Source: Frankiales bacterium (lineage in GTDB: Bacteria; Actinomycetota; Actinomycetes; S36-B12; CAIYMF01). Taken from it: a DNA stretch of 64,000 nt. The stretch spans positions 1 through 64,000 of the forward strand of contig WGLY01000025.1 in NCBI GenBank assembly GCA_016125335.1, in the 5' to 3' direction. Below the pieces are notes generated by a model. It was not told the DNA's origin. It worked only from the letters and a program-made list of their open reading frames with translations, and searched no databases. Positions within the stretch are counted from its first letter, which is position 1. Each line of letters opens with the position of its first letter. Positions 8,478 to 17,539 of the stretch are shown here, piece by piece. The position numbers and the translations under genes are program-made.

Positions 8478-9662
8478 GTGCTCGTCGTCGTCGCGCCCGG
8501 TCAGGGCTCCCAGACCCCCGGCTTCCTCACCCCGTGGCTGGAGGTGCCCGGCTTCGAGGACCGCCTGCGCTGGCTGTCCACCGTCGCCGGCGTCGACCTC
8601 GTCGGCCACGGCACGCAGAGCGACGCCGACACCATCCGCGACACCGCGGTGGCGCAGCCCCTCCTCGTGGGCGCCGGGCTCGTCTCGCTGCTGAGCCTGT
8701 TCCCCCACCCCTCGGACGCGTACGCCAAGATCGCGGCCGGCTCGGGCCACAGCGTGGGCGAGATCACCGCGGCCGTGGGCGCCGGCGTCATCACCGCCGA
8801 GCAGGCGATGGTGTTCGTGCGCGAGCGGGGCCGGGCGATGGCCGCGGCCTCCGCGGTGACCCCCACCGGCATGACCGCGGTGCTCGGCGGCGACCCGGAC
8901 GAGGTCGTGGCCAAGGCCGAGGCGCACGGCCTCACCCCGGCCAACCGCAACGGCGCCGGGCAGGTCGTGGTCGCGGGCACCCTCGAGCAGCTGGCCGCGT
9001 TCGCGGCCGACCCGCCCGAGAAGGCGCGGCTGCGGCCGCTGCAGGTGGCCGGCGCGTTCCACACCGCGCACATGGCACCGGCCGTCAGGGTGCTGGCCCA
9101 GCACGCGCGCTCGATCTACGTCCACAGCGCCCGGCTGCCCGTGATCAGCAACGCCGACGGCACCGTGGTGCACAGCGGCCGCGAGGTGCTCGCCCGGCTG
9201 GTCACCCAGGTGAGCAACCCGGTGCGCTGGGACCTCTGCATGCAGACCATGGCCGAGATGGGCGTGACCGCCCTGCTCGAGCTGCCGCCCGCCGGCACGC
9301 TGACGGGCCTGGCCAAGCGCGCGCTGCCCGGCGTCGAGACCGTCTCGCTGAGCACGCCGGACGACCTGCCCGCCGCGTGGGACCTCATCGAGCGCCACGC
9401 CACGCAGACGCACATGTCCGACTCCCCCACGTGGCGGCTGCTCGTGTCCCCCGCCAAGGGCACTTTCCGCCTCTCGGTGAGCAGCGAGGTGGGCGACGCC
9501 CTCGTCGCCGGCACCGCGGTCGGCTCGGTGGTCAACCTGCGCGACGAGCAGCCGATCGTCGCCGCCCACGGGGGTACGGTCGTCGAGTGGCTCGTCGAGG
9601 ACGGCGACCCCGTCGCCCCCGGCCAGCCGATCGTGCGACTCCACCCCGAGGCGGTCCACTGA
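8478..9662 (+). CDS. fabD: Malonyl-CoA:ACP transacylase with fused C-terminal lipoyl/biotinyl-like domain
   Basis: Transfers malonyl from CoA to ACP for type II fatty-acid synthesis. Residues 1-310 are a standard FabD: GQGSQ at 8-12, the nucleophile Ser92 in GHSVGE, and catalytic His195 in AFHTAHM. The protein is 394 residues against about 310 for the family, because the frame continues without a stop into residues 318-394. That tail has the hammerhead half-motif pattern of lipoyl/biotinyl domains (VSPAKGTF..., GGTVVEWLVEDGDPVAPGQPIV), but the hairpin that normally bears the modified lysine reads VNLRDEQ, with Arg355 in place of Lys. The GTG start is preceded by CACGCT-GGACCC, a leaderless arrangement. 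It overlaps fabH by 1 nt (TGATG). Confidence 0.93.
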   Translation: MLVVVAPGQGSQTPGFLTPWLEVPGFEDRLRWLSTVAGVDLVGHGTQSDADTIRDTAVAQPLLVGAGLVSLLSLFPHPSDAYAKIAAGSGHSVGEITAAVGAGVITAEQAMVFVRERGRAMAAASAVTPTGMTAVLGGDPDEVVAKAEAHGLTPANRNGAGQVVVAGTLEQLAAFAADPPEKARLRPLQVAGAFHTAHMAPAVRVLAQHARSIYVHSARLPVISNADGTVVHSGREVLARLVTQVSNPVRWDLCMQTMAEMGVTALLELPPAGTLTGLAKRALPGVETVSLSTPDDLPAAWDLIERHATQTHMSDSPTWRLLVSPAKGTFRLSVSSEVGDALVAGTAVGSVVNLRDEQPIVAAHGGTVVEWLVEDGDPVAPGQPIVRLHPEAVH

Positions 9663-10666
9663 TGACGCACACGCTCGCCATGCCCGCGCCCCGCGCAGGC
9701 AGCCGGATCCTCTCGGTCGGCTCCTACCGGCCGGCCCGCGTGGTCACCAACGACGAGATCGCCCCGCGCATCGACTCCTCGGACCAGTGGATCCGCGAGC
9801 GCTCGGGGATCGTCGAGCGCCGCTGGGCCGCGCCGGACGAGTCCGTGGTCGACATGGCGCTCGCCGCCTCGGGCAAGGCGCTCGCGGGCGCCGGCCTCGC
9901 CCCCGAGCAGATCGACATGGTGCTCGTCGCGACCGTGTCGCACCCCTACCAGACCCCGTCCGCGGCGGCCGAGCTCGGTGCCCGGCTCGGCGCCACCGGG
10001 GCGCCCGCGCTCGACGTCGCCGCCGCGTGCGCCGGCTTCTGCTACGCCCTCGCCCTGGCCGACTCCCTCGTCCGCACGGGCACCAGCGAGCACGTCCTCG
10101 TCGTCGGCGTCGAGAAGCTCTCGGACTTCCTCAACCTCGACGACCGCGGCTCGGCGTTCCTGTTCGCCGACGGCGCCGGCGCGGTCGTGGTCGGCCCCTC
10201 CGACCACCCCGGCATCGGTCCGGTGGTGTGGGGCGCCGACGGCGACCAGCGCGAGGCCATCACGATGACGCAGTCGTGGATCGAGTACCGCGACGAGCCC
10301 ACCGAGCAGTTCCCCGCCCTCACGATGTCCGGCCAGCAGGTGTTCCGCTGGGCGATCGGCGAGGTGTCCAAGGTGTGCCAGCAGGCCCTCGACGCCGCGG
10401 GGATCACGGTCGACGACCTCACCGCGTTCATCCCCCACCAGGCGAACATGCGCATCACCGACGCGATGCTCAAGCACCTGAAGATGCCCGAGCACGTCAT
10501 CGTGGCGCGCGACATCGCCACCACCGGCAACACCTCGGCAGCCTCGATCCCCCTCGCGCTCGACCGGCTCACCGAGGCCGGCGAGCTGCCCGGCGGGGGG
10601 CTCGCCCTGCTCGTCGGCTTCGGCGCGGGCCTCGCCTACGCCGCGCAGGTCGTCGAGCTGCCCTGA
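9662..10666 (+). CDS. fabH: Beta-ketoacyl-ACP synthase III
   Basis: A 334-residue condensing enzyme that starts fatty-acid chains by joining an acyl-CoA primer (often branched in actinobacteria) to malonyl-ACP. The catalytic triad is complete: Cys123 in AAACAGF, His259 in IPHQANMRI and Asn290 in TTGNTSAAS. The C-terminal GFGAGLAYAAQVV block is typical. The ATG overlaps the fabD stop (TGATG), so the two are translationally coupled. An N-terminal extension of about 12 residues (MTHTLAMPAPRAGSR) precedes the usual family start. Confidence 0.96.
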   Translation: MTHTLAMPAPRAGSRILSVGSYRPARVVTNDEIAPRIDSSDQWIRERSGIVERRWAAPDESVVDMALAASGKALAGAGLAPEQIDMVLVATVSHPYQTPSAAAELGARLGATGAPALDVAAACAGFCYALALADSLVRTGTSEHVLVVGVEKLSDFLNLDDRGSAFLFADGAGAVVVGPSDHPGIGPVVWGADGDQREAITMTQSWIEYRDEPTEQFPALTMSGQQVFRWAIGEVSKVCQQALDAAGITVDDLTAFIPHQANMRITDAMLKHLKMPEHVIVARDIATTGNTSAASIPLALDRLTEAGELPGGGLALLVGFGAGLAYAAQVVELP

Positions 10667-10749
10667 CCCAGACCCCCGGGGCCGCAGGCGACCGGGTGCA
10701 CGACCGCACGACCCCGTCCAGCACGCACGAGCAAGGAGACACCGCACCC

Positions 10750-10992
10750 ATGTCCAACCCCGAGATCCTCGAGGGCCTCGCCGCGATCGTGAACGAGGTC
10801 GCCGGAACCCCCGTGTCCGACATCACGCCCGAGAAGGCCTTCATCGACGACCTGGACATCGACTCGCTGTCGATGGTCGAGGTGGTCATGGCGTGCGAGG
10901 ACAAGTTCGGCGTCAGCATCCCCGACGGCGAGGTCAAGAACCTCAAGACCGTGGGCGACGCCGTCGCCTACATCGAGAAGGCATCGGCCTGA
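10750..10992 (+). CDS. acpP: Acyl carrier protein
   Basis: An 80-residue acidic four-helix carrier that holds growing acyl chains on 4'-phosphopantetheine attached to Ser39 in the DIDSLSMVE motif. An AAGGAGA ribosome binding site lies 8 nt before the ATG. It follows fabH after 83 bp, the longest gap in the operon, and is followed by a hairpin before fabF. That layout allows ACP to be made in excess of the enzymes. Confidence 0.97.
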   Translation: MSNPEILEGLAAIVNEVAGTPVSDITPEKAFIDDLDIDSLSMVEVVMACEDKFGVSIPDGEVKNLKTVGDAVAYIEKASA

Positions 10993-11024
10993 CCCAGGCC
11001 ACGACGTGACGGGCCGGCGCCCCC

Positions 11025-11047
11025 GACCGGGGCGCCGCCCGCACCTC
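11025..11047 (+). terminator. Intra-operon hairpin between acpP and fabF
   Basis: A perfect 9-bp stem (CGGCGCCCC, loop CGACC, GGGGCGCCG) in the acpP-fabF gap. It lacks a T-run, so it may be a partial terminator or an RNA-stabilising end that raises ACP relative to FabF. Confidence 0.5.
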
Positions 11048-11072
11048 CCTCGACCCCGTGCAAGGAGCCCGC

Positions 11073-12313
<1,241 letters not shown>

Positions 12314-12314
<1 letters not shown>

Positions 12315-13744
12315 TGACCGCAGTGGCCGCCGACGCCGGCATCGAGGTCGCGGACCTCGACCCGCGCCACCCCCTCGTCCGCATGCCCGCGTTCCTCGAC
12401 GACGGGACGATGGAGCTCATCACCGACGTCGACTCCTCCGGGGTCATCGCGGCGACGGGGACCGCCCTGGGCACCCCGGTGGTCGTGTTCTGCACCGACC
12501 CCACGGTGCAGGGCGGCGCGATGGGCATCGAGGGCTGCCGCGCGATCCTCGCCGCCTACCACCGCGCGCTCGAGGACGGCGTCCCGGTCGTGGGTCTCTG
12601 GCACTCCGGCGGCGCCCGGCTGCGCGAGGGGGTCGAGAGCCTGCACGCGGTCGGCGAGGTGTTCGCCATCATGACCCGCGTCTCCGGCCGGATCCCCCAG
12701 ATCTCCGTGGTGCTGGGGCCGGCCGCGGGCGGCGCGGCCTACGGCCCGGCGCTCACCGACGTCGTGGTCCTCGGCCCGGAGGGCCGGATCTTCGTCACCG
12801 GCCCGGACGTCGTGCGCTCGGTCACCGGCGAGGACGTCGACATGCTCCGCCTCGGCGGCCCGGAGCCGCACGGGCGGCGCAGCGGCGTCGTCCACGTCGT
12901 CGCCGCGAGCGAGCGCGAGGCGCTCGACGACGGCGCGCGGCTCGCGTCGCTGCTCGGCAGCCACGGCGACCTCGACCTCTCCGCGGTGCCCGACATCGAC
13001 CTCGCGGCGCTCATGCCCGAGAACAAGAAGCGAGCCTACGACGTCCACCCCCTCGTGGCCGGGATCCTCGACGACGACTCCGGGCTCGAGCTGCACGCCC
13101 GGTGGGCGCCCAACGTCGTGACCACCCTGGGCCGCGTCGGCGGCCGCGCCGTCGGCGTCATCGCGAACAACCCGCTGCGCCTCGGCGGCTGCCTCGACGC
13201 CACCAGCGCGGAGAAGGCGTCGCGGTTCGTGCGCATGTGCGACGCGTTCGGCCTGCCGCTCGTCGTCGTGGTCGACGTGCCCGGCTACCTGCCCGGCGTC
13301 GGCCAGGAGTGGGACGGCGTGGTGCGCCGCGGCGCCAAGCTGCTGCACGCCTTCGCCGAGGCCGAGGTCCCCCGGGTGACCGTGGTGACCCGCAAGGCCT
13401 TCGGCGGCGCCTACATCGCGATGAACTCGCGCTCGCTCGGGGCCACCCGCGTGTTCGCCTGGCCCGACGCCGAGATCGCGGTGATGGGCGCGGTCGCCGC
13501 GGTGCGCATCCTGCACCGGCGCAAGCTCGCCGACATCCCCGAGGACGCGCGCGCCGAGGTCGAGGCCGAGCTGGCCGAGGAGCACACCCGCATCGCCGGC
13601 GGGGTCGACAAGGCGGTCGCGATCGGCGTGGTCGACGAGGTGGTCGAGCCGGGCCGCACCCGCACCGCGCTCGCCCGCGCCCTGGCCGACGCCCTGGCCG
13701 CCGACCCGGACGTGCGCGGCCACCACGGCAACATCCCGCTGTAG
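12314..13744 (+). CDS. Acyl-CoA carboxylase, carboxyltransferase subunit
   Basis: A 476-residue carboxyltransferase of the acetyl/propionyl-CoA carboxylase type, which moves the carboxyl group from biotin to acyl-CoA to make malonyl- or methylmalonyl-CoA. Both crotonase-fold halves are present: the beta half has GPAAGGAAYGPALTD and the alpha half KAFGGAYIAMNSRSLG, each with an oxyanion-hole GG/GA pair. The biotin carboxylase/BCCP partner is not in the window. The ATG overlaps the fabF stop (TGATG); a GTG 3 nt earlier is an equal alternative. As last gene of the fab operon it probably supplies malonyl-CoA to FabD, so accD-type is the better guess, but substrate cannot be read from sequence alone. 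Confidence 0.9.
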
Positions 13745-13768
13745 CACTCCCCCACGAGGCACGACGCA

Positions 13769-13804
13769 CGACGGCCCCTCGCCGCACATGGCGAGGGGCC
13801 GTCG
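13769..13804. terminator. Strong bidirectional terminator after the fab operon
   Basis: A perfect 15-bp stem (CGACGGCCCCTCGCC, loop GCACAT, and its exact complement) between convergent carboxyltransferase and DUF3145 genes. Confidence 0.9.
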
Positions 13805-13840
13805 CGCTCCCTCAGGGAGGAGGGGTCCGGGGCGGCGCCG

Positions 13841-14380
13841 TCAGGAGACCACCTGGTGCAGCCAGCGCACGGCCGCACCGTCGCCGGCGTAGCGGAAGGG
13901 CTCGAGCTCGGCGTCCCAGGGCGCGCCGAGCAGGCGGGAGACCTCGTCCTCGAGCGGCGTGCCGGACAGCGCGGCCCGGGCCAGCGCGCCGCGCAGCCGC
14001 TCCTCGGGCACCTGGATGTCGCCGTGGACGCCGACCACCGCGCGGAAGACCCCGAGCGACGGGGTGACGGAGTAGCGCTCGCCCTCGGTGCGGGCGGTCG
14101 CCTCCTCGGTGACCTCGAAGCGCACCCGGCCCCAGCCGTGCAGCGTGGAGACGATCCGCGACGCCGTGCCCGTGGGGCCGCTCCAGCACAGCTCGGCCCG
14201 GGCGCTGCCGGCGGCCACCGGCTGGGCGCTCCAGTCGAGCGCGACCGGCCGGCCCAGGACGTCGGCGAGGGCCCACTCGACGTGGGCGGTGAGGGCCCGC
14301 GGGCAGGAATGCACGAAGACGACGCCGCGGGTCTCCCGCGCGCCTGAGGGCACGCCGCGCGTGCCGGTGGGGTCGGACAT
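13841..14380 (-). CDS. DUF3145 family protein
   Basis: A 179-residue conserved actinobacterial protein, function unknown. Family features are the early GVVFVHSCPRALTAHVEWAL block, the central W-S-A-Q/LDW segment, GWGRVRFEVTEE, and a C-terminal LLGAPWDAELEPFRYAGDGA block. The ATG follows GAGGAGG. The gene is usually found next to the fab/acc operon in actinobacteria, and it is here, on the opposite strand and sharing the terminator, so a link to lipid or envelope metabolism is plausible but unproven. Confidence 0.88.
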   Translation of the reverse strand: MSDPTGTRGVPSGARETRGVVFVHSCPRALTAHVEWALADVLGRPVALDWSAQPVAAGSARAELCWSGPTGTASRIVSTLHGWGRVRFEVTEEATARTEGERYSVTPSLGVFRAVVGVHGDIQVPEERLRGALARAALSGTPLEDEVSRLLGAPWDAELEPFRYAGDGAAVRWLHQVVS

Positions 14381-14517
14381 CGCCGGTCCTCCTCGGTGAG
14401 GGTCGCCTTCCCCAGCGGCCTCGCCCGGACCCGGGACGTCCGCGCTCACGATAACCCCGGCCGTACCGGCAGCACCACCCGTCACACCACCTCGCGCCAC
14501 GCGACTGAACGCACCGT

Positions 14518-14546
14518 GAGTGATCGATCACTCTGCGCAGTATTCT
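14518..14546 (+). promoter_or_regulatory. 16-bp perfect palindrome next to a -10 element
   Basis: GAGTGATCGATCACTC (14518-14533) is a perfect palindrome followed 7 bp later by TATTCT (14541-14546), a near-consensus -10 box on the plus strand. It lies between divergent DUF3145 and the gene at 14679, with the palindrome where a -35 would be, a typical repressor site. Confidence 0.5.
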
Positions 14547-14678
14547 GCTCCTCGCACCGCAGTTCACCCGGCATGGCGCTCAGGACCGGCGGGTCGCGCT
14601 GCCGATACAGCCCCCGACGGCTCGCGGAGCGGGCTGTCCCGGTCGCAACCGGAGAGCGTGAGGGGAGGGCACGTCGCC

Positions 14679-15104
14679 ATGGCCGACTCCGAGATCTTCA
14701 TGACGGAGATGTACGACGAGGGCGTGGTCACCGAGGTCATCCGACCTGCGGCGATCGTTCCGGAGGAGTCCGCGCGCGCGGTGCTGGTCGAGCTGGCGCT
14801 GCGCGACGTGCAGTACGGCGGGCTGTGGCTGTCCGACCCCTCGCGCTGGGCGCTCTACGACTCCCCCTGGAGCGCACCGGGCCAGCCGGGCACCGCCCAG
14901 CTCGTCGGGACCATCCAGGTGGCGTACGGCACGCCGACGCGCTACGAGATCACCATCTACCGGGCCACCATCACCCGGCGCGGCACCGAGCTGGGCTGGA
15001 CGGTCACCAAGCTGTGCGACGAGGCGCTCGGCTTCGGCAACCTCGACCTGGCCACCTGCCCGCGCGCCTCGCTCGCCGCACCGCCCAAGCCGTTCCACTT
15101 CTGA
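14679..15104 (+). CDS. Conserved hypothetical protein
   Basis: A 141-residue protein I cannot assign. It begins MADSEIFMTEMYDEGVVTEV, has no signal peptide or membrane segment, and looks like a compact alpha/beta fold with alternating hydrophobic strands (GTIQVAYGTPTRYEITIYRA). AGGGGAGGG 8 nt upstream supports the ATG at 14679; the frame is open back to 14520 but without a site there. A palindromic operator and TATTCT box lie 130-160 bp upstream. Short hydrophobic strands and the acidic N-terminus give no catalytic motif. Confidence 0.7.
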   Translation: MADSEIFMTEMYDEGVVTEVIRPAAIVPEESARAVLVELALRDVQYGGLWLSDPSRWALYDSPWSAPGQPGTAQLVGTIQVAYGTPTRYEITIYRATITRRGTELGWTVTKLCDEALGFGNLDLATCPRASLAAPPKPFHF

Positions 15105-15107
15105 CCG

Positions 15108-15128
15108 GCCGGTCCCGGCCGGACCGGC
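15108..15128. terminator. Weak hairpin between convergent small genes
   Basis: An 8-bp stem (GCCGGTCC, loop CGGCC, GGACCGGC) follows the stop at 15104 and precedes the stop of the minus-strand small gene at 15138. Confidence 0.4.
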
Positions 15129-15137
15129 GGCCGTCGG

Positions 15138-15239
15138 CTAGTACCAGTGCATCCCGAGGAAGACCGCGACCACCATCGAGCCGAGCAGCAGCAGCGACAC
15201 GGCGAGCACGACCCACCGGTTGCCGACGCGCGTGATCAC
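15138..15239 (-). CDS. 33-residue single-pass membrane microprotein
   Basis: A very short gene: GTG start, one hydrophobic helix (VVLAVSLLLLGSMVVAVFLG, residues 9-28), Arg/Asn-rich front and an HWY end. It is supported by a TAGGGT hexamer exactly 6 nt before the GTG (15246-15251 on the minus strand), the same leaderless spacing used by larger genes here. No homologous family is known to me. Function unknown; a membrane-protein partner or stress peptide is possible. Confidence 0.55.
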   Translation of the reverse strand: MITRVGNRWVVLAVSLLLLGSMVVAVFLGMHWY

Positions 15240-15245
15240 GTCCCG

Positions 15246-15251
15246 ACCCTA
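15246..15251 (-). promoter_or_regulatory. -10 element for leaderless 33-residue gene
   Basis: TAGGGT on the minus strand, separated by CGGGAC from the GTG at 15239. Confidence 0.5.
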
Positions 15252-15403
15252 ACCGGCCCGCGGCCCCGCCCGGGAGCGGGCCGGACCCGGCCGGACCGAG
15301 GCCCTGACCTGCGCCGACGGCCCTGTGGACTCCCGGCGAACTCACACCCGGACATCGCCCGTTCCACATCGTCCTCACAGGTTCGCCCGACACCGTGGTC
15401 ACC

Positions 15404-16843
15404 ATGAGCAGCAGGACCGCCGCGCGCCGCACGGCGCCCAGTGCGGGCCGCCTCGCCCCGCGCGGTGCCGGCCGCCCGGCCGCCCCGAAGGCGTACGACC
15501 GCGCCCCCACCGTCGCGCTCTGGCTGGCCGGGCTGGGCCTCGGCCTGGTCGTCGGCATCCAGCTGGCCACCCGCAGCCCGCTGTCGGGCGACGGCGCGCT
15601 GCTCATGGAGATCGGCCGCTGGAGCGGCCTGCTCGCGACGTACGGCGCGCTGCTCGTGATCGTGCTCATCGCCCGCGTCCCGGTGCTGGAGCGCTCGGTC
15701 GGCCTCGACCGGATGGTCGCCTGGCACCGGCGGCTCGGTCCGCTGGTGCTCGTGCTCCTCGTCGCGCACGTGCTGTTCGTGACGGCCGGGTACGCCGCCA
15801 GCGAGGCGGTCTCCTACCTCTCGGAGACCTGGACCTTCCTCACCACGTACCCGTGGCTGCTGCCCGCGGCGGCCGGCTTCGCGCTCATGCTCATGGCCGG
15901 GCTCACCTCGTGGCGGGTCGCCCGCCGCATGCTGGCCTACGAGACCTGGTGGGTGACCCACCTGTACTTCTACCTGGCGATCGCGCTGGCGTTCATGCAC
16001 CAGCTCACCATCGGCCAGCAGTTCGTGACGCACCGCTGGGCCCGCTGGATCTGGATCGCCCTGTACGTCGTGACCTTCGCGGCGCTGATCGGCTACCGCG
16101 TGGTGCGCCCGGTCGTCCGGTCGCGCCGCCACGACCTGCGCGTGCACGCCGTGACCCGCGAGTCGCGCGACACGGTGAGCGTGTGGATCTCCGGCCGCAA
16201 CCTCGACCGCATGCAGATCCGGGGCGGGCAGTTCTTCGGCTGGCGCTTCCTCACCCGCCAGATGTGGTGGCAGTCGCACCCCTACTCGCTCTCGGCCGGC
16301 CCGGACAACCGCTTCCTGCGCATCACGGTGCGCGACCTCGGCGACCACAGCCGGTCCCTGGCCCGGCTGCGCCCGGGCACCCGCATCGTGGCCGAGGGTC
16401 CGTACGGCGTGTTCACCGCCGAGTCGCGCCACGACGACCGGGTGGTGCTGGTGGCCGGCGGCGTCGGCGTCACGCCGATCCGCTCGGTGCTCGACGAGCT
16501 GCCGGACTCGGCGCGCGTCGACGTGCTGTTCCGCGCGCCGCGGGCCGACGCCCTGGTGCTGCGCAAGGAGCTCGACGCCATCGCCACGCAGCGCCCCAAC
16601 GTGCGGGTGCGCTACCTCGTGGGCAACCGGCACGACTACCCGGTCAACGCCCGCACGCTGCTGTTCCTCGTGCCCGACATCGCCTCGGCCGACATCTACG
16701 TGTGCGGGCCCACCGAGCTGGTCCACGCCGTCCGCGAGGCCGGCCACGTGCTCTCCGTGCCGGCGCACCGGATCCACGACGAGGCGTTCTCCTTCCACTC
16801 CCCCGACACGTACTCGTTCCTGACCCCGGAGGTCGCCCGATGA
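15404..16843 (+). CDS. Ferric-reductase-like membrane flavocytochrome with FAD/NAD(P)H domain
   Basis: A 479-residue fusion of a haem-binding membrane domain and a ferredoxin-reductase domain, related to Fre/NADPH-oxidase-like proteins; it should carry electrons from NAD(P)H through FAD and two b haems across the membrane. About six hydrophobic helices span residues 40-245. Haem ligands are likely His in HRRLGPLVLVLLVAHVLF and HLYFYLAIALAFMHQL. The soluble part has the FAD motif HPYSLS, GPYGVF, the NAD(P)H motif GGVGVTPIRSVL and CGP. CACCGT 7 nt before the ATG suggests leaderless transcription; a GTG three codons upstream is less likely. It overlaps the FMN-binding protein by 4 nt, its likely electron acceptor. 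Confidence 0.9.
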   Translation: MSSRTAARRTAPSAGRLAPRGAGRPAAPKAYDRAPTVALWLAGLGLGLVVGIQLATRSPLSGDGALLMEIGRWSGLLATYGALLVIVLIARVPVLERSVGLDRMVAWHRRLGPLVLVLLVAHVLFVTAGYAASEAVSYLSETWTFLTTYPWLLPAAAGFALMLMAGLTSWRVARRMLAYETWWVTHLYFYLAIALAFMHQLTIGQQFVTHRWARWIWIALYVVTFAALIGYRVVRPVVRSRRHDLRVHAVTRESRDTVSVWISGRNLDRMQIRGGQFFGWRFLTRQMWWQSHPYSLSAGPDNRFLRITVRDLGDHSRSLARLRPGTRIVAEGPYGVFTAESRHDDRVVLVAGGVGVTPIRSVLDELPDSARVDVLFRAPRADALVLRKELDAIATQRPNVRVRYLVGNRHDYPVNARTLLFLVPDIASADIYVCGPTELVHAVREAGHVLSVPAHRIHDEAFSFHSPDTYSFLTPEVAR

Positions 16844-17403
16844 AGCGCGCACTGGTGGTGGGCACCGGCACCGTCATGGGCGTGGCCGCCGTCCTCGCCC
16901 TCAACCCGGACGGCAGCTCGTCGGCCGTCGCGCTGCCCACGGCGGGCTCGGGCGGCACCGGCTCCACCGCGACCTCCGGCTCCACCGGCTCGTCCGGCCC
17001 GTCGTCGTCCGGGTCCTCGCACGCCTCGTCGAACGGGTCGTCGAACGCCGGCACCTCCCACGGCACGTCGGGGTCGTCCGGGTCGTCGGGCTCCTCCTCG
17101 GGCGGATCGGGCTCCTCGGGCACCACCTCCGCCACGGGCGCGGCGATCGACGTGGGCTACGGGATCGTGCAGGTCAAGGTCACGCTGACCGGCGGGAAGA
17201 TCACCGGGATCGACGCGGTGCAGCTGCCCCAGAACGACGGCCACAGCGCGCGCATCTCGCAGGTGGCGTGGCCGATGCTGGTCAACGAGGCCATGCAGGC
17301 GCAGAGCTCGCAGATCTCCGGCGTCTCCGGCGCGTCCTACACCTCGTACGGCTTCGCGCAGTCGCTCAAGGCGGCCCTCGTGTCGCTCGGGCACGCGGCA
17401 TGA
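16840..17403 (+). CDS. FMN-binding domain surface protein
   Basis: A 187-residue exported protein. Residues 1-22 form a signal/anchor helix, 35-100 a Ser/Gly/Thr-rich linker, and 101-187 an FMN-binding domain of the RnfG/NqrC type (VQVKVTLTGGKITGIDAVQLP and SGASYTSYGFAQSLKAAL). ApbE covalently attaches FMN in the S-G-A-T motif of this family; here it reads SGAS (163-166) and the usual upstream Asp is Ser160, so attachment would be through Ser166 or may be weak. The start overlaps the reductase stop (ATGA), implying direct transfer from the membrane flavocytochrome to an extracytoplasmic flavin. An ApbE is encoded at 30237. Confidence 0.88.
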   Translation: MKRALVVGTGTVMGVAAVLALNPDGSSSAVALPTAGSGGTGSTATSGSTGSSGPSSSGSSHASSNGSSNAGTSHGTSGSSGSSGSSSGGSGSSGTTSATGAAIDVGYGIVQVKVTLTGGKITGIDAVQLPQNDGHSARISQVAWPMLVNEAMQAQSSQISGVSGASYTSYGFAQSLKAALVSLGHAA

Positions 17404-17539
17404 GCACGCACGGCGCCGTCCCGGGCCCCGGACGCGGGGCGCGGGATGGCGGCACCAGGGCCACGGCACTGTCAGGATGGGCGGAGCACGGAATCGGCAC
17501 GGCGGCCCGCGGGCCGGGTGCCGAGGAGGGTGAGGAGTC

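Noticed and set aside
15108-15135. Riboswitch or attenuator in the GGCCGG-rich gap
   Set aside because: It is a simple short hairpin between convergent genes; no leader-peptide or aptamer features.
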